From the NCBI RefSeq assembly GCF_004365175.1, contig NZ_SOCE01000001.1, positions 1,165,154 to 1,229,153 of the forward strand: a DNA stretch of 64,000 bases, given 5' to 3'. This DNA comes from Kribbella voronezhensis. GTDB taxonomy: Bacteria > Actinomycetota > Actinomycetes > Propionibacteriales > Kribbellaceae. The first letter of the stretch is position 1; every line of letters starts with the position of its first letter. The translations under genes and the position numbers were made by a program. Shown here in pieces: positions 49,695 to 57,642 of this stretch. The notes under the pieces are model-generated. The model saw only the letters and a program-made list of their open reading frames with translations, was not told the origin of the DNA and made no database searches.

Positions 49695-50427
49695 AGGTGG
49701 AGCGCGCCCAGAAGTAGCCGACGAGGGAGATCGCGACGCACCAGGCGACGGCGGTGATCGCGTCGCTGGACGACGGCGTACCGGCGAGCAGGCCGCGCAG
49801 GGTCTCGATGATCGGCGTGAAGGGCTGGTACTCCGCGAACTGCCGGACGCCCGGGCCCATCTTCTCCGCCGGCACGATCGCGCTGCTGAAGAACGGCAGC
49901 ATGATCAGCGGTACTGCGGCCAGCCCCGCGGTCTCCGGCGACTTCGCGAACAACCCGAGGGCGACCGTGAACCAGCCGGTGGCCACGCCGAGCAGTACGA
50001 CGATGCCGAGCACACCCAGCCAGTCGGTGAAGCTCGCGGACGGCCGGAAGCCGAGTGCGAAGGCGACCCCGACGAGGACCACGATGGCGACCAGGTTGGT
50101 CAGCACGCTCGCGACGACCTTGCCGGTCAGTACCGCGCCGCGGGGTACGTCCATCACCTTGAACCGGTTGATGATGCCCTTCGTCATGTCCGCGTTCGCC
50201 GAGGTCGCGGTGGCGCCGAGGCCGTAGCAGACGGCCAGCAGCATCATCCCCGGCGTCGCGTAGTCGACGTAGTCGACACCGACGGAGAAGGCGTCGCCGA
50301 GCAGGTACACGAACATGAACAGCATCACGACCGGCATCAGGATCGCGTTGAAGACCGACGTGGGGTTGCGGGCGATGTGCTTGAAGTCGCGACGCAGCAT
50401 GACGATCGAGGGGGACTTGGTGCTCAT
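49678..50427 (-). CDS. ABC-2 type exporter permease (DrrB-like)
   Basis: A 249-residue membrane component with six helices of the ABC-2 family (RDFKHIARNPTSVFNAILMPVVMLFMFVYLLG; MTKGIINRFKVMDVPRGAVLTGKVVASVL). It pairs with the upstream ATPase, whose stop it overlaps by 4 bp. DrrAB pairs export antibiotics or lipids; the substrate is unknown. Confidence 0.92.
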   Translation of the reverse strand: MSTKSPSIVMLRRDFKHIARNPTSVFNAILMPVVMLFMFVYLLGDAFSVGVDYVDYATPGMMLLAVCYGLGATATSANADMTKGIINRFKVMDVPRGAVLTGKVVASVLTNLVAIVVLVGVAFALGFRPSASFTDWLGVLGIVVLLGVATGWFTVALGLFAKSPETAGLAAVPLIMLPFFSSAIVPAEKMGPGVRQFAEYQPFTPIIETLRGLLAGTPSSSDAITAVAWCVAISLVGYFWARSTFTKRA

Positions 50428-51356
50428 TTCGCGACTACCTCCGTGGAGTGGCCCGTCAGGGCGAGGAAAACGTCATCGAGATCGGGGGTGTGCACGGAGA
50501 ACTCCTCCGCGCTGAGTGCGTACTCGTCGAGCCGGTCGAGCACGGCCCGCAGCGACCTGGTGCCGCCGTCGCTGGGGACCTTGAGGGCCAGCGCCTCGTC
50601 GTCCCGGGTGGAGTCGGGGAAGATCGCGGCCGCCTCGTCGAGCTCGGCCTCCGTGCTGAAGCGCAACCGGACGTGGGTGCCGGGGAGCTGCCGCTTGAGC
50701 TCCTCAGGGGTGCCCTGGGCAACCAACTTGCCCTGGTCCAGGACGGCGATCCGGTCGGCCAGCTGGTCGGCCTCCTCGAGGTACTGCGTGGTGAGGAACA
50801 CCGTCACGCCATCGGCCACCAGGTCGCGGATGATCGCCCACATCGTCCGCCGGCTGCGCGGGTCCAGCCCGGTCGTCGGCTCGTCGAGGAAGATGATCCG
50901 CGGGTTGCCGACCAGCGTCATCGCCAGGTCCAGCTTGCGCCGCATACCGCCGGAGTACGTCGAGGCCGGTTTGTGCGCCGACTCGGCCAGATCGAAGCGC
51001 TCGAGCAGGTCCGTCACCGTGCGCTGATCGGCGCCGGAGGTGAGATCCACCATCAACTGGAGGTTCTCCTGCCCGGTCAGCAGTTCGTCGACGGCCGCGA
51101 ACTGCCCGGTGACGCCGATCGACGCCCGCACCGCCTTGGCCTCGGTCGCCACGTCGTGCCCTGCGACCCGGATGTTGCCGGCGTCCGCCTGGATCAGCGT
51201 GGTCAGCACGTTGACCGTCGTCGTCTTGCCCGCCCCGTTCGGCCCCAGCAACGAGAACACCGTCCCGGCCGGCACCTCCAGATCGATGCCGTCCAGCACG
51301 ACCTTGTCCTTGAATCCCTTACGCAGCCCGGAAACCGCGATCGCCATATCTGTCAT
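50424..51356 (-). CDS. ABC exporter ATP-binding protein (DrrA-like)
   Basis: A 310-residue ATPase. Walker A GPNGAGKT (38-45), signature YSGGMRRKLDLAM, Walker B RIIFLDEPTTGLD and the H-loop TTQYLEEAD are intact. The C-terminal extension (VRLRFSTEAELDEAAAIF) is DrrA-specific. The start is the ATG at 51356; a second ATG nine bases on is possible. The pair could be a self-resistance or lipid exporter under the adjacent AfsR-like regulator. Confidence 0.93.
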   Translation of the reverse strand: MTDMAIAVSGLRKGFKDKVVLDGIDLEVPAGTVFSLLGPNGAGKTTTVNVLTTLIQADAGNIRVAGHDVATEAKAVRASIGVTGQFAAVDELLTGQENLQLMVDLTSGADQRTVTDLLERFDLAESAHKPASTYSGGMRRKLDLAMTLVGNPRIIFLDEPTTGLDPRSRRTMWAIIRDLVADGVTVFLTTQYLEEADQLADRIAVLDQGKLVAQGTPEELKRQLPGTHVRLRFSTEAELDEAAAIFPDSTRDDEALALKVPSDGGTRSLRAVLDRLDEYALSAEEFSVHTPDLDDVFLALTGHSTEVVAK

Positions 51357-51454
51357 GCCTTGAGCTTCCCGGCCCGCCCGGACACCGCCCTGACACGCCC
51401 CTGACACGCCCTCTGACACCGACGTCGCGGGCCGCTCCGGGTGGTGTGAGCGGT

Positions 51455-52207
51455 CTAGAAGAAGCTTTTCGGCTGAACGGCGAGGGTGAAATCGTCGGCC
51501 GTGGCGGCGCCACCGGCGTCGCCTTCGATCCGGACGACGTCGAGGCCCACGTCCACGCACATCTCGCGGGCCGACGTCTGCGTGTGCCAATGCAGGACCC
51601 AGTCACGATCCGCGCTTTCGACGGCTCCGTCCGGACTCCGTCGCTCATAGCGAACCGTCGTGACCCTCGTGCGGAGAACCGGGTCATACGTCTCGGACAG
51701 CGGCGTGTAGACGAGGGTCGCGCCCTCGTCGTCGACTGCCTCGCGCTGCCGGCCGAGCTCGGCTTCCGGAGTGGGGCCCGGAATCCAGAGCGGGATCATC
51801 GCCTGTCCGTCAGGAGTCAGGTGCTGCCGAATCGCCGCGAGCGCTCGACGGGCGGTCTCGTCGTCGGGCAGCAGGTTGAAGGTCGGCCCGGCCAGGTAGA
51901 TCGAGCGATACCGCCGCGGCAGGCTCAGATCCTCCATCCGCTGGTGGTAGAGCGTGACCTCGACGCCCGTCGCAGCCGCATTGGCGCGACACCGCTCCAG
52001 CATGTCGGCCGACGAATCCACGCCGTCGACCTCAAGCCCGGCCTGCCGCAACGAAAGTAGCGGCTCCCCATCTCCACACCCGATCTCCAGACCAGGCTCA
52101 CCAGCCGCGCCAACAAAGTCGGCGTACGGCTTCGGGTCGAAGCTGGTCGACTTCAGCTTGGAGTACGCGTCGACAACGATCCCCGTATAGAACTCAGCGG
52201 CATCCAT
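51455..52207 (-). CDS. SAM-dependent methyltransferase (class I)
   Basis: A 250-residue methyltransferase: motif I LEIGCGDGEPLLSLRQAGLEVDGVDSSADML, then a central domain and the insertion GRQREAVDDEGATLVYTPLSETYDP typical of Methyltransf_25-type enzymes. It stands 98 bp upstream of the ABC exporter genes on the same strand. The acceptor is unknown. Confidence 0.88.
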   Translation of the reverse strand: MDAAEFYTGIVVDAYSKLKSTSFDPKPYADFVGAAGEPGLEIGCGDGEPLLSLRQAGLEVDGVDSSADMLERCRANAAATGVEVTLYHQRMEDLSLPRRYRSIYLAGPTFNLLPDDETARRALAAIRQHLTPDGQAMIPLWIPGPTPEAELGRQREAVDDEGATLVYTPLSETYDPVLRTRVTTVRYERRSPDGAVESADRDWVLHWHTQTSAREMCVDVGLDVVRIEGDAGGAATADDFTLAVQPKSFF

Positions 52208-52252
52208 TGCCCCGCAGCGTAGACCCCCGCGAAACCACTGACAACCAACTTC

Positions 52253-52792
52253 TCATTTACGTGCCTCCGGCAACGACCGCTCGTCGAAGGGCGGCAACTC
52301 CGCCAGTTTCAGAACACTCGCCGGCGGAAAGTCCGGCCAGGAGCCCAGCACAGCTTGGTCGAGATTGCGCAGATGCGTGTCGACAAAGCGCTGAGTACTG
52401 CGCAACACCCGGAGCGCCGTCGCAGCATCGATCGAACCGTCCTCGATCGCGTCGGCGAACTCGTCAAGATCAAGCATCTCGTAGCGAAAACTCCCCGGCG
52501 GCACGAGGATGTCCACCTTGAGATCGTGAACCACCAGTTGGTTCGGCTCCGTTTCCTCCACCTCGACCAGATCGACGTACCAGCCACCCTCGAGCGCACC
52601 GGTGAAGGTGTTCGGCCTCATGACCTGAACTCCTTCGTCGACCAGCACGAAGCAGCGATCGACCGTCGGCCGCCCGGGCGCCTGCCACTGCGGGAGAATC
52701 GGCACGTCGTACGCCACGACGTTGTCCCCACTCCGCACACCTGCACACCATTGGCCGGTGCGATGGTAGACCCGCACATCCTCGAGAATCAC
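52253..52792 (-). CDS. DUF402 domain protein (FomD/YgaC-like)
   Basis: A roughly 179-residue DUF402 protein. This family includes nucleoside di/triphosphatases (YgaC) and FomD, which hydrolyses a CMP-phosphonate. Visible motifs are YDVPILPQWQAPGRPTVDRCFVLVDEGVQ and YEMLDLDEFADAIEDGSI, which carry the acidic metal site. I place the start at the GTG at 52792 (VILEDVRVYHR); an in-frame TTG at 52855 would overlap the upstream gene. The substrate is unknown. Confidence 0.8.
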   Translation of the reverse strand: MILEDVRVYHRTGQWCAGVRSGDNVVAYDVPILPQWQAPGRPTVDRCFVLVDEGVQVMRPNTFTGALEGGWYVDLVEVEETEPNQLVVHDLKVDILVPPGSFRYEMLDLDEFADAIEDGSIDAATALRVLRSTQRFVDTHLRNLDQAVLGSWPDFPPASVLKLAELPPFDERSLPEARK

Positions 52793-52821
52793 TCGGACAG
52801 TATTGCCGGACCTACATAGTC

Positions 52822-53808
52822 TTAGCTCTTGCTCGCGAAGACTTCTTGGAGCCAACTCAAGATTGTCTCGAGCGCCTCCGGATCGAGCCTGGTCCCCTCC
52901 GCGTTGTAGCCGTTCCCCGGAGACGCCACCACCTCCTCAGGAGTGCGGGTGTCCTCCTTGAAGACATGATTCGCGTTCGGCGGGAAGGCAAACGTCACGT
53001 TCGCCTTCCCCGCGGCCGCCGCCTGCAGCGGATCCCCGTCGGCATGAGCGTCGACCTGCAGATCGTTGCCGCCGATCAGCACGAGAGTCGGAATCTCCAT
53101 CTCCGGCAGGCGATCGACGGCAGACTCGGCCCACAACTCACGCGCGAGCGGAAGATTCGCGGGCGTCTCGAAGCTGGCGAGCACCATCCGCACACTCTCG
53201 GGCAGCCGCGGATCAGGATCCATCGGCAGCCCCGCTTCATAACGCTCGGTCGCCTCCCGTACCGCGGGCATCAGCTCGTCGCCACCGGGAATCTGCGATG
53301 CCTGCAATGCAAGTTGCGCCAACAGCAGCTCACCGACCGGCCTCCCCGGCGGCGCGGCAAGCACGATCCCGGCGAACGGCACATCCTGCACGCTGGTCGC
53401 GTAGTGCAGCACATGCAACGTCCCCTCACTGTTGCCAAGGCCAACAATCCGCGACGCATCAACCCCCTCATCAGCAGCCAGTACGCCGACAGCCGCCACC
53501 AGTTCGTCGAGATGCGACCCCATACTCAGCCGGCCGATCAGCTTGGGCACGTTCTCCATCGCATGCGGCCCCGACGCCCGCTTGTCGTACCGCAACGAAG
53601 CAATCCCCGCCTCGGCAAACGCCTCCGCGAACAACCGCCCCGACCCATTACTGCCAGGCAACAACGGCGAACACCAGTTCCGATCAGTAGGCCCACTCCC
53701 AGCAACCATCACCACCGCCGGAAACGGCCCATCCCCTTCGGGCCGGACGAGACTGCCATACATCGCAATCCCATCCGACTCCCAACTCACCTCAGCCGCA
53801 GTCGCCAT
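52822..53808 (-). CDS. Alpha/beta hydrolase
   Basis: A 328-residue serine hydrolase. The oxyanion region is VVMVAGSGPTDRNW; the nucleophile motif is GLGNSEGT (G-x-S-x-G variant with Asn), the acid probably in GGNDLQVD and the histidine in NANHVFKED. The start is the ATG at 53808 (MATAAEVSWESDG). It resembles peptidase/esterase-like hydrolases of the YqiA/S9 group. It lies 29 bp upstream of the DUF402 gene and may share a transcript. Confidence 0.88.
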   Translation of the reverse strand: MATAAEVSWESDGIAMYGSLVRPEGDGPFPAVVMVAGSGPTDRNWCSPLLPGSNGSGRLFAEAFAEAGIASLRYDKRASGPHAMENVPKLIGRLSMGSHLDELVAAVGVLAADEGVDASRIVGLGNSEGTLHVLHYATSVQDVPFAGIVLAAPPGRPVGELLLAQLALQASQIPGGDELMPAVREATERYEAGLPMDPDPRLPESVRMVLASFETPANLPLARELWAESAVDRLPEMEIPTLVLIGGNDLQVDAHADGDPLQAAAAGKANVTFAFPPNANHVFKEDTRTPEEVVASPGNGYNAEGTRLDPEALETILSWLQEVFASKS

Positions 53809-54000
53809 ACGCCATTCGACCACACCCCACCACCGGAGGCCCCCACAGATCAGCGACCGCCTCATGCCGGAAACGCATAGCCGCTCCGTAGAAGCAAATT
53901 CTTGAAGTTGCTACGAGCGGGCCGATCGCGGCAGAAGCGGACGTTGCATTTCGATGACGGCAAGCCCGCGGCGAAATGATGTGTGCAAGGTTTTGCTGTG

Positions 54001-54570
54001 ATGTCTCTTCATTCGCCAGGGCGCGCCCGCTGGCGAGCCAAGGCCGCGGCCGGCTTGTTGGCGGCTGCGTTCATGACGGCCTTGGCCGGGTGCGAGACCG
54101 TTGCGGGCGCTGGGTCGACAGGCATCAGTGTCGATGCGCAGGCTCGACCGGTGATCGTGTTCGCTGTCTGCAACGACCACATCGATGGGGCAACGATCTA
54201 CCGGGATCGCACCAAGGCCGACCCAACCGGAGAGGACACGACGGTCTCAGTCGCTAGCTGGGACGCGGTCTCGCCAGTGACGCCGACGACTGCGATGCAT
54301 GCCATGTTGAACAGCGTCGCGCCGTCCCGGTCGTGGTCCCGCACGGGTAGTTCTGAGCCACTGAGACCTGGTGTCGTCTATCAGGCCTACGGATGGACGC
54401 GCGACAACACTTGGTTCACGGGTCACGTCGAGTTCACCCTGGAACGTCTCTCCAGACTGACGCCCGGTCAAGTGCTTACGCAGACCTACATCCCTTCCAA
54501 AGACCAAGACGTGGACACCGTGCAGTCCTACGAGCAGTTCAGCGCCGAGGCGTGCAAGGGAACGCGTTGA
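54001..54570 (+). CDS. Hypothetical lipoprotein
   Basis: A 189-residue protein with a positively charged N-terminus (RARWRAKAAAG) and a lipobox LAGC placing the lipidated cysteine at C31. The mature part has no recognised domain; beta-rich segments (ARPVIVFAVCNDHIDGATIYRD, FTGHVEFTLERL) suggest a small extracellular beta-domain. It sits at the edge of the accessory region. The ATG at 54001 is the likely start. Confidence 0.75.
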   Translation: MSLHSPGRARWRAKAAAGLLAAAFMTALAGCETVAGAGSTGISVDAQARPVIVFAVCNDHIDGATIYRDRTKADPTGEDTTVSVASWDAVSPVTPTTAMHAMLNSVAPSRSWSRTGSSEPLRPGVVYQAYGWTRDNTWFTGHVEFTLERLSRLTPGQVLTQTYIPSKDQDVDTVQSYEQFSAEACKGTR

Positions 54571-54654
54571 AACCTACGTCTCTCGTGAACCGAGCCATCT
54601 CCCGTTCAAGGTGGCTGACCTGGCCGTCGGTGACGAGCAGATAGGTCGCTCGGT

Positions 54655-54757
54655 AGGAGGCAAGCCGCACCCTCGGCAAGCGCTGCGACGGAGGAGCGGC
54701 GCGCGGGCTACACGTAGTACAAGCAGAAGGCCGGTCTCCCCGAGTGGATGACGGCCT
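54655..54757. repeat. Repeat copy A (shorter copy)
   Basis: Matches 55475-55634 over its ends: both begin AGGA(G/A)GCAAGCCGCACCCT and both end with GTACAAGCAGAAGGCCGG followed by a CCGAGTGG-centred hairpin. This copy lacks about 60 bp in the middle. Together the two copies bracket the YCII gene in direct orientation. Confidence 0.75.
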
Positions 54758-54847
54758 CAGCACTTAGCACGTTCAGGAGACACGGGTCAGTGCCTCGCCA
54801 CACGAGGCTAGCCGTGCACGGACGGGCAATGCTGCATCAACGTGATC

Positions 54848-55207
54848 TCAATCGACCAACTCCGGGTCGAACATGAACTTGCGGACGTCTTGCGCACACC
54901 GGCAGGCAACCGCGATCTCGGCCGCCCACTCCAGCGCCGCCTCCCGGGTCGGTACGTCGACGATCAACACACCGCCGATGAGTTCCTTGCTCTCCGGGTA
55001 CGGCCCGTCGGTGACCGTCCCGTCAACGGCAACCACGGCAGCCTCCACGTCGCCGTCGTCATACCGCAGCCCGCCCGCAAAGACGAACACCCCGGCATCC
55101 TTGGCCTCCTGGCACACCGCGTGCGCGGCCTTACCCACCTCGGCCCAGTCTCCCGCCGGGATGTGGTCCATCGAGCCCTTCTCGAACGAGATCAGGTACT
55201 TCGGCAT
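54848..55207 (-). CDS. YCII-related (DGPF) domain protein
   Basis: A 119-residue ferredoxin-like-fold protein: MPKYLISFEKGSMDHIPAGDW, VFAGGLRYDDGDVEAAVVAVDGTVTDGPYPESKELIGG and the DGP motif characteristic of the YCII/DGPF family, often fused or next to ECF sigma factors. Here it stands alone between two repeat copies. The ATG at 55207 is the natural start; upstream open sequence is low-complexity. Confidence 0.88.
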   Translation of the reverse strand: MPKYLISFEKGSMDHIPAGDWAEVGKAAHAVCQEAKDAGVFVFAGGLRYDDGDVEAAVVAVDGTVTDGPYPESKELIGGVLIVDVPTREAALEWAAEIAVACRCAQDVRKFMFDPELVD

Positions 55208-55646
55208 CTCATCACTCCTAGTCCCAGCAGCCTTCCTCCGGCCACTCTCACCCTTGCTACGAACACCTCGCACCGAATCCGACAAGCTACCGACAGAAAT
55301 TCTCACGCCGAGTCGCTCCACAGCCCACGTCGCCGGCTCCACATCCGATCCACGAGCATCCTCCCCTGAGGTGAGCGACCGACCTCGCCCGAATGCCTGA
55401 AGCGAGTGGCCGACTCGCCCGAACGGCAGACATTGCCGTCCGTCTGACACCGGTGATCGGGCGGATCGTCCGTCAGGAAGCAAGCCGCACCCTGGGCACG
55501 AGCCGCGACAGAGGAGCGGCGGCCTGGGCGGGCGGCAGCGTCGGAGTGTGAGCGACCCAGGAGCGAGCACGCAGACGCGTGGGCTACACGCAGTACAAGC
55601 AGAAGGCCGGTCACCCGAGTGGGTTGACCGGCCTAGTTGCTACTGG
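55208..55646. other. Intergenic region holding repeat copy B
   Basis: 439 bp with no convincing gene on either strand. It contains the longer repeat copy at 55475-55634 and, before that, short tandem words (CGGTGATC, GAGCGACC-type) of unclear meaning. Frames here are the Arg/Ser/Ala-rich type that appear by chance. Confidence 0.45.
55475..55634. repeat. Repeat copy B with terminal 10-bp stem-loop
   Basis: About 160 bp, similar to 54655-54757 at both ends. It ends in a perfect inverted repeat AGGCCGGTCA / TGACCGGCCT (55604-55613 and 55625-55634) with an 11-nt loop. The stem-loop could be a transcription terminator carried with the repeat. It lies directly before the first of two tandem HTH genes. 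Confidence 0.75.
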
Positions 55647-56087
55647 GTGGAGGTTCTAGTTCGTTACTCCAACCATTCCCATCTGGCGGAGCGGCTACGC
55701 AAAGTAGCAGAGGCTGCAACGAGTGATCCTGCGCGTGCCTACTCGACTGCACCATCACGCAAAGTAATTATACCATTACAAGAACGGTTGACCGAAGAAA
55801 CCGTTCGTGGGATTGCTGAGCTCTACCAGGCAGGGGAGTCGAGCGGTCGGCTCGGGGAGATGTACTGCTTGCCGAAGAGTGTCGTCCTCGACGTACTTCG
55901 CAAGGCAGGCGTGCAGGTTCGACTGCCCCGGATGAGTTCGGCGGAGATTAGGGAAGCAGCGAGACTGTACGGCACTGGCCTGTCACTAGCGGAGGTTGGT
56001 AAGCGAATGGGGCGCGGCTACTCCACGATCCACAAGGCACTTCACCGGGCTGGAGTGCGGCTGCGAGATACACATGGACGGCCCTAG
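55647..56087 (+). CDS. HTH protein 1 of a tandem paralogous pair
   Basis: A 146-residue protein with an N-terminal VEVLVRYSNHSHLAERLRKV segment and two helix-turn-helix units of the recombinase/resolvase-like HTH type (about 57-90, ERLTEETVRGIAELYQAGESSGRLGEMYCLPKSVV, and about 105-140, AEIREAARLYGTGLSLAEVGKRMGRGYSTIHKAL), ending RLRDTHGRP. It has no catalytic domain. These HTH-only proteins are common in actinobacterial accessory DNA and resemble the DNA-binding parts of serine recombinases. The GTG at 55647 is the only usable start before the conserved RYSNH segment, but it lacks an SD; the nearby GGAGG lies inside the frame. Confidence 0.72.
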   Translation: MEVLVRYSNHSHLAERLRKVAEAATSDPARAYSTAPSRKVIIPLQERLTEETVRGIAELYQAGESSGRLGEMYCLPKSVVLDVLRKAGVQVRLPRMSSAEIREAARLYGTGLSLAEVGKRMGRGYSTIHKALHRAGVRLRDTHGRP

Positions 56088-56200
56088 CTGGCAGCAACCG
56101 CCGGGAGGTTATATCCCGTTACTCGAACCATGCCCCACTACTGGAAAAGCTCGAGAATCTGGCAACATCCATAGCATTTGAAACAACACTCGAAAAACCG

Positions 56201-56545
56201 GTGACCGAAACCACGCCGACCCCACGAGTCCACAAGCTGGACGAGCGGCTCGACAGCGAGACGGTGGCCAAGATCGTCGCCGAGTACGAGGCGGGCGGAT
56301 CATCGGAGTCAATCGGCGCGCTCTTCTGCTTGAGCAAGAGAAGTGTCATCAAGATCCTCCGTGAAGCAGGAATCAAGGTTCGATACCCGCGGATGACCGA
56401 AGCAGAGCTCAGACGAGCGACGATGCTCTACAACAGCGGATCGTCTCTTGTGGGGGTCGGCAACCGACTGGGACGCGAGCACTCGACCGTCTACAAGGCG
56501 CTGAAGCGGGCACGCGTGAGAATGCGAGACACCCACGGCCGATAG
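56201..56545 (+). CDS. HTH protein 2 of a tandem paralogous pair
   Basis: A 114-residue paralogue of HTH protein 1 with the same two HTH units (ERLDSETVAKIVAEYEAGGSSESIGALFCLSKRSV and AELRRATMLYNSGSSLVGVGNRLGREHSTVYKAL) and the same RDTHGR end. The GTG at 56201 is the first start in frame. DNA upstream to 56105 reads in the same frame as a close match to the partner's N-terminus (ISRYSNHAPLLEKLENLA) but has no start codon, so the N-terminus has decayed or starts unusually. Confidence 0.7.
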   Translation: MTETTPTPRVHKLDERLDSETVAKIVAEYEAGGSSESIGALFCLSKRSVIKILREAGIKVRYPRMTEAELRRATMLYNSGSSLVGVGNRLGREHSTVYKALKRARVRMRDTHGR

Positions 56546-56612
56546 ATCCCACTCACCAGCCGTCCAGCCGAAACCAACCCGACCGCGCTCCGAACCATGT
56601 CCAACATGGCGA

Positions 56613-57608
56613 CTATCGGGGCGTGTCGACGTCCAGCATCTTGAGCAAAGACGTCACATGCATCAGTGACAGCGTTGCGTTGATCTTTGTGTACTGACGT
56701 CGCGATACGCCATGAGCGCTGGCATGCCGGCTAAACGTATGCGGTATCTTGTGGCCCTTGTCAGGCCAGTACTCGCCATGGGCAGCCCACACAGCGCCGA
56801 GGACAATCGCCACACGAATGGGATAATCCTCCATATCGAGGCGCGTCTTTTGGCTCGTTACCGTTTTTCGAGCCGGGCTACTGAACTCTGCGCGAAGCAC
56901 ACTGTCAAGCAGGTTTGCGCTGAGTGCCTGGGACGGCGCAGGGCTTCCGCCGAGGAGCGACACGGCCGACAGGCGTGCGAACTGCACATGCTCACCAAGG
57001 CTCGGATCCTCGATGCTGTCGAGTACCTGGACGCAAGACTCCCCTATGATCTTCCAGTTTCGCCCAATGACATTCCGACGCTGGGCGGGCGTGGGAGCAG
57101 CAAACACTTTCTCCAGTACAGCCTTCGGCGGAACCCATGCGAGCGGTAGACCTTCATCCAGCAGTAGCGTCTCAAGTAGGTCGACACTTAAACCGTTAGC
57201 TCCGTGCCAGTTTGGTGGCAGGATTCGCTCGGCCACTCGACGTAGCTGTTCAAAAATCTTGCCGAACTGTTCGCGCTGTAATAGATGCGTAGCCTCGAGC
57301 GCTGGCTTCAGGCCCGAGAGTAACGTCTCATTAAACTCGGCGAGATTTGGGAAGAGTGTCTCATAGTCGATCTTCAGCGGAGGAAGCACAAAGTTCGGCA
57401 GGACCTTAGGTATGTTGGCTGCGGCGGCCCTCACTATGCCTTCGACCTGTGGCGCAATTCGGGCCGCAATGACCCTATTGACCTCATTAAGCTGCGGCTG
57501 CGCAGCCCTTATAGCATCAGCTAGTCTCTTTTGGAGCTCTGGTGATAAGTCGCCGATACGTATATCGCCCAGCGTTTTGCCCGATCGAGTGTCCTTGTTG
57601 TCGTTCAT
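56613..57608 (-). CDS. Uncharacterised protein with C-terminal R-x4-H (HEPN-like) motif, third gene of the OLD/UvrD operon
   Basis: A 331-residue protein I cannot assign to a named family. The N-terminal half is helical (LSPELQKRLADAIRAAQPQLNEVNRVIAARI), with a central hydrophobic/proline stretch (LPNFVLPPLKIDYETLFP). The C-terminal end has IPHTFSRHASAHGVSRRQYTKINATLS..., with R294-x4-H299 followed by G, the pattern of HEPN ribonuclease-like domains (R-x4-6-H) found in many toxins and abortive-infection proteins. It starts 34 bp after the helicase gene stop, so it is the last gene of that operon. Its codon use is less GC-rich than the flanks. Confidence 0.75.
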   Translation of the reverse strand: MNDNKDTRSGKTLGDIRIGDLSPELQKRLADAIRAAQPQLNEVNRVIAARIAPQVEGIVRAAAANIPKVLPNFVLPPLKIDYETLFPNLAEFNETLLSGLKPALEATHLLQREQFGKIFEQLRRVAERILPPNWHGANGLSVDLLETLLLDEGLPLAWVPPKAVLEKVFAAPTPAQRRNVIGRNWKIIGESCVQVLDSIEDPSLGEHVQFARLSAVSLLGGSPAPSQALSANLLDSVLRAEFSSPARKTVTSQKTRLDMEDYPIRVAIVLGAVWAAHGEYWPDKGHKIPHTFSRHASAHGVSRRQYTKINATLSLMHVTSLLKMLDVDTPR

Positions 57609-57642
57609 TGGCCCCTATTGTGACACATGAGGCGAGTTGTCG

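Noticed and set aside
55303-55614. Minus-strand open frame across repeat copy B
   Set aside because: It follows the repeat sequence and reads as Arg/Ser/Ala-rich text without a start signal or domain.
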